Source: [Clostridium] innocuum
GTDB lineage: Bacteria; Bacillota_I; Bacilli_A; Erysipelotrichales; Erysipelotrichaceae
NCBI GenBank assembly: GCA_012317185.1
Contig: CP048838.1
Span: 868,001-932,000 of the forward strand
Length of the DNA stretch: 64,000 nt
Reading direction: 5' to 3'
The translations under genes and the position numbers were made by a program. Each line of letters begins with the position of its first letter. Position 1 is the first letter of the stretch. Shown here in pieces: positions 61,052-64,000 of this stretch. The notes under the pieces are model-generated. The model was not told the origin of the DNA. It ran no database searches and saw only the letters and a list, made by a program, of their open reading frames with translations.

Positions 61052-62794
61052 CTAATTGATTTGCCAACCGGCTGTAGTTAGCTGAATATCCCACAAATGT
61101 CGGTATAGACCATGATTATTCATCAATTCCTCATGTGTACCTATTTCTTTTACCTCACCCTGATCCAAGACAATGATCTGATCCGCGCGGGCAATCGTTT
61201 TCAATTTATGGGCAATCATTACCACAGTACGATCTTTCACGAGTTCCTCGATAGCCTGCTGAACCTCTACTTCATTCTCTGGGTCAAGGGAAGACGTTGC
61301 TTCATCCAATAGCAGTACAGGGGCATCTTTTAAAATTGCACGGGCGATAGAAATTCGCTGTTTCTCTCCACCTGATAACGTGGAGCCGCCCTCGCCAACC
61401 ATTGTGTCATAGCCATCCGGCAGAGCCATGATGAAATCATGACAATGAGCTAGTTTTGCGGCTGCTTCAATTTCTTTCTGCGTGGCATTTTCCCGGCCAT
61501 AGCGGATGTTGTTTCCAATGGTATCCTGGAACAAGTACACATCCTGAAAGACCACGGATATTTTAGACATCAGTTTTTCCGGGTCAACCGTCTTTTCATC
61601 AACACCTCCAAAGCGGACAACACCGTTTTGCGGATCATAGAACCGGGCAATCAGCCGGAGCATTGTACTTTTACCACTGCCAGAAGGCCCGACAATGGCA
61701 GTCATTGAGCCATATGGGAAAGAAGCACTCACATCATGCAAGACCATATCTTTTCCATATCCAAAATTCACATGCTCAAATTGAATATCGTGCTGAACTG
61801 GAACCTCTCCTTCGCCGGACATGATTGGTTCATCCATTAAATCTACAATACGTTGTCCGGCAGTTTTTTTATAAACAAAAACAGGAAGCTGTGTTATAGC
61901 ACCTACCAACGGATCAAAAAGTCGTGTTCCAATAAATAGAAACATAACAAACGTAGTAATATTCAATGTCCCACCCATTAACAAATAAACACCTGCCATT
62001 GTAATAAAGGAAAGACCGGATTGCAAAAAAGAAACAGCTACTAAATAAAAAGGGCCGGACACGCATTCCAATTTAATACTTTCTTCTGTAAAGTGTTTGA
62101 ATGCCTGCTCCAATTTTGTGAAATTAGAACCTCGCAGGTTGTATGCCTTAATTATTTTCATACCAGTGAGATATTCCTGCAAACGGTTTGTCTGTTCAAT
62201 TCTTGCTTTCGTATGTGCCGCACCGCGGCGTTTATCAATCGTTTGTACACCCCAGATAATCAAGAAAGTCACAGGAAATCCTGCAAACATCGCTAACGCC
62301 AATCTCCAGTCAACGAATGACATACCAATAAATCCAAGAATTGCGGTAATTAAACCGCCAATCAATTGAGGTAAAACATGGGTTACGGCTTCTTCGATCT
62401 GTGCAAAGTCATTCATCATTGTATTTCCCATCTCACCTGAATCTTTGCTCATTAAGAAACCAAGTGGAAGCTTGCGAATATGTTCTGCAAGTTGTACCCG
62501 TCCTTTGGCACTGGCATCATAGCCATCGTGATAGGTTGCGTGGACAGCCTTTCGCTCAAAGAAATAAAGGACGATTGCAAAAACTGCCATGCCACCCCAA
62601 ACCATCCAAAGGATGCGAACGTCTATATTATCTGATGTCCCACCGAAATACAGATAAATACTGCTTACAGCCAAGGTAAGTAATCCAAATGGAAATAGAT
62701 TGACCAAATCAGCCAACACTGTCCACACCACGGGCTTTATAACTTTTTTCGGATTTCCTGCGGTAATACAATAAAGAGAACCTGCTTTTTTCAC
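61052..62794 (-). CDS. ABC half-transporter, exporter fold (second partner), module D
   Basis: A 580-residue half-transporter: membrane domain about 25-310, and an ATPase with GPSGSGKST, LSGGEKQRISIARAIL and LLLDEATSSLDPEN (consensus). A GTG start at 62794 is chosen because it overlaps the partner's stop (GTGA) with GGAGGTGAC ahead; the 21-residue upstream frame lies inside the partner gene. The membrane part differs strongly from modules A and B, so another ligand is likely. It is followed by DtxR copy 3. Confidence 0.87.
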   Translation of the reverse strand: MKKAGSLYCITAGNPKKVIKPVVWTVLADLVNLFPFGLLTLAVSSIYLYFGGTSDNIDVRILWMVWGGMAVFAIVLYFFERKAVHATYHDGYDASAKGRVQLAEHIRKLPLGFLMSKDSGEMGNTMMNDFAQIEEAVTHVLPQLIGGLITAILGFIGMSFVDWRLALAMFAGFPVTFLIIWGVQTIDKRRGAAHTKARIEQTNRLQEYLTGMKIIKAYNLRGSNFTKLEQAFKHFTEESIKLECVSGPFYLVAVSFLQSGLSFITMAGVYLLMGGTLNITTFVMFLFIGTRLFDPLVGAITQLPVFVYKKTAGQRIVDLMDEPIMSGEGEVPVQHDIQFEHVNFGYGKDMVLHDVSASFPYGSMTAIVGPSGSGKSTMLRLIARFYDPQNGVVRFGGVDEKTVDPEKLMSKISVVFQDVYLFQDTIGNNIRYGRENATQKEIEAAAKLAHCHDFIMALPDGYDTMVGEGGSTLSGGEKQRISIARAILKDAPVLLLDEATSSLDPENEVEVQQAIEELVKDRTVVMIAHKLKTIARADQIIVLDQGEVKEIGTHEELMNNHGLYRHLWDIQLTTAGWQIN

Positions 62795-64000
62795 AGATGT
62801 GTCACCTCCTTTTTCGCTGTAATCTGCCAGTCGGATGAAACGGTATAGGCTTTCCACATGGCAGAATACGTTTCACTATTCTGCAAAAGAAATTCGTGCG
62901 CCCCTGCATTTTCGATCTGTCCGTTTTTTATAACCAGTATCTTATTCGCGTTCTTGATCGTAATAAGGCGATGAGCTATAATCAGCACTGTTTTATTTTT
63001 GATGAGTTCCTGCAGAGCCAACTGCATTTGAAACTCGTTTTCTGGATCAGCATAGGCGGTAGCTTCATCAAGAATCAGGATCGGAGCATTTTTCAAGATT
63101 GCTCTTGCCACAGAAACACGTTGTTCCTCGCCTCCCGATAAATAGACACCGCCCTCGCCAATTAAAGTGTCATATCCCTGCGGCAGCTTTTCTATAAACT
63201 CATGACATTGTGCCGCTTTTGCCGCAGTATACACTTCTTCTTTTGTTGCTCCAGGTTTTCCTATGGCGATATTGTTGTAAAGGGTATCAGAAAACAAGAA
63301 GGAATCCTGAAAAACAAAAGACATACTTGCCATTAAGTCTTCCGTTTTCATATCTCGAATATCCACACCGCCAATTTTGATTTGTCCAGTACCAACGTCC
63401 CAAAAGCGTGGAATAAGCTGTGCAATCGTGGATTTGCCAGAGCCGGATGGCCCCACAAGAGCGGTAATCTGGCCCTGCTCTGCACGAAAGCTCACATCTT
63501 TCAATACCAGAGCACTATCTTTTCCCTCATAGGAAAAAGATACGTGTTCAAAGGTAATCTCATATCCCTGCGGTTTTTTCCCATCTGTTGGCTCTTGGAT
63601 TGGGATTTCACTCATGATTTCATCAATTCGCCTGACACCTTCTGTAATATTATTCATGCTGGAACCAAAGCTATTAAACTTGAATACTGGAGTGGAAATA
63701 CCAGGAGCAAAAATCAAAAAGAATAAAAGGGTAATGGCAAAAGCCATATTTTGCGGATCGCCTGAGAAAAGGAATATCCCGATGGCAAAAATAAATGTCG
63801 CAAGGGATAAAACTAAAACTCTGAACAGGCAGTAAGTAGGCTCATAGTTATCTGCATATTTTGTGCTGAAATCCCGGTAACTCATAATGTCCTGATAAAA
63901 CTTCCGAAAAGAATGAACCGTTTGTCCAAAGATTTTAATGGACGGCATACCGCGCACATACTGTACCGAGGATGTACTGATATTTTCCAAGGCGTCATAA
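62791..64000 (-). CDS. ABC half-transporter, exporter fold (first partner), module D, cut by window
   Basis: The last 403 residues of a half-transporter; the frame runs through the right edge (YDALENISTSSVQYVRG at the edge), so the N-terminal part is missing from view. The ATPase has GPSGSGKST, LSGGEEQRVSVARAIL and LILDEATAYADPEN, with the altered D-loop seen in the other first partners. It overlaps its partner by 4 bp. Promoter and operator, if present, are beyond the window. Confidence 0.87.
   Translation of the reverse strand, partial: YDALENISTSSVQYVRGMPSIKIFGQTVHSFRKFYQDIMSYRDFSTKYADNYEPTYCLFRVLVLSLATFIFAIGIFLFSGDPQNMAFAITLLFFLIFAPGISTPVFKFNSFGSSMNNITEGVRRIDEIMSEIPIQEPTDGKKPQGYEITFEHVSFSYEGKDSALVLKDVSFRAEQGQITALVGPSGSGKSTIAQLIPRFWDVGTGQIKIGGVDIRDMKTEDLMASMSFVFQDSFLFSDTLYNNIAIGKPGATKEEVYTAAKAAQCHEFIEKLPQGYDTLIGEGGVYLSGGEEQRVSVARAILKNAPILILDEATAYADPENEFQMQLALQELIKNKTVLIIAHRLITIKNANKILVIKNGQIENAGAHEFLLQNSETYSAMWKAYTVSSDWQITAKKEVTHL

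Noticed and set aside
28031..64000. Metallophore biosynthesis cluster
   Set aside because: No NRPS, PKS, salicylate or NIS synthetase gene is seen in the window; only transport, regulation and methyltransferase genes are present.
22671..64000. Complete conjugative element
   Set aside because: Integrase and excisionase-like genes are present, but no relaxase, coupling protein or type IV secretion gene is visible; they may lie beyond the window or be lost.
1..64000. CRISPR array
   Set aside because: No short regularly spaced repeats and no cas genes were seen; the repeats found are long direct copies or single palindromes.

Overview
The window looks like chromosome of a low-to-mid GC Gram-positive gut Firmicute. 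Strong GGAGG ribosome binding sites, a THI-box riboswitch, phospho-beta-glucosidase genes and a lipoprotein transglutaminase fit an Erysipelotrichia-type host such as [Clostridium] innocuum. That species guess is inference, since no rRNA or other species marker is present. About 22.7 kb onward is a mobile or genomic island carrying genes common in gut Firmicute integrative elements.

Left part, 1-19.5 kb, host-like genes: a tandem pair of M81 (MlrC-type) metallopeptidase genes (the first cut by the window edge, the second broken by an in-frame TGA), an M24-fold protein, a decayed HAD phosphatase and a YczE/YitT-like membrane protein. Next come two GH1 phospho-glycosidase genes around an RpiR regulator, an M32 carboxypeptidase on the minus strand, a TPP riboswitch leading a HAD phosphatase and thiD, a PAS-GGDEF-EAL protein, an ECF sigma/anti-sigma pair, and a large transglutaminase lipoprotein.

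Junction, 19.5-23 kb: a 200-bp direct repeat occurs twice. Each copy holds a Rho-independent terminator and the 3' end of a tRNA gene (Arg-CCU-like in the right copy). Between the copies lie a truncated RhuM-like reading frame and an intact YhcG/DUF1016 nuclease-family gene. A tyrosine integrase with three small excisionase-like DNA-binding proteins and a MazF/PemK toxin-family protein follows, giving the classical int-next-to-att end of an integrated element.

Island cargo, 26.7-64 kb, is a stack of related metal/metallophore uptake modules. Their parts are ECF transporter triplets (MptD/Trep_Strep-type S component, T component, fused double ATPase), paired exporter-fold ABC half-transporters of the YbtPQ/EqbHI type, AraC regulators, DtxR-family metal-dependent repressors and a small sigma-region-4-like protein. 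Module A (26.8-35.5 kb) has S-T-A-ABC-ABC-DtxR with a divergent AraC. Module B (35.8-43.2 kb) has the same genes but lost its DtxR at the start codon. Module C (43.3-48.4 kb) has AraC-S-T-A-DtxR. An ABC pair (48.5-52.0 kb), a methyltransferase operon (52.2-55.2 kb), a second ABC pair with a TetR gene (55.3-59.6 kb) and module D (59.8 kb to the edge) follow. A 1.2-kb DtxR plus sigma-like cassette is repeated three times.

The most interesting result is a shared palindrome, GTTAG-N6-CTAAC (one site has ATTAG), at all six operon starts visible in the cargo. It lies 7-12 bp downstream of a candidate -10 box each time. This is the position expected of a repressor operator and suggests one metal-responsive regulon spanning about 25 kb, with the DtxR-family proteins as the leading candidate repressors. 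No metallophore biosynthesis (NRPS/PKS) genes are visible, so uptake of foreign metallophores is the simplest reading. The methyltransferase operon under the same operator has no obvious role in uptake.
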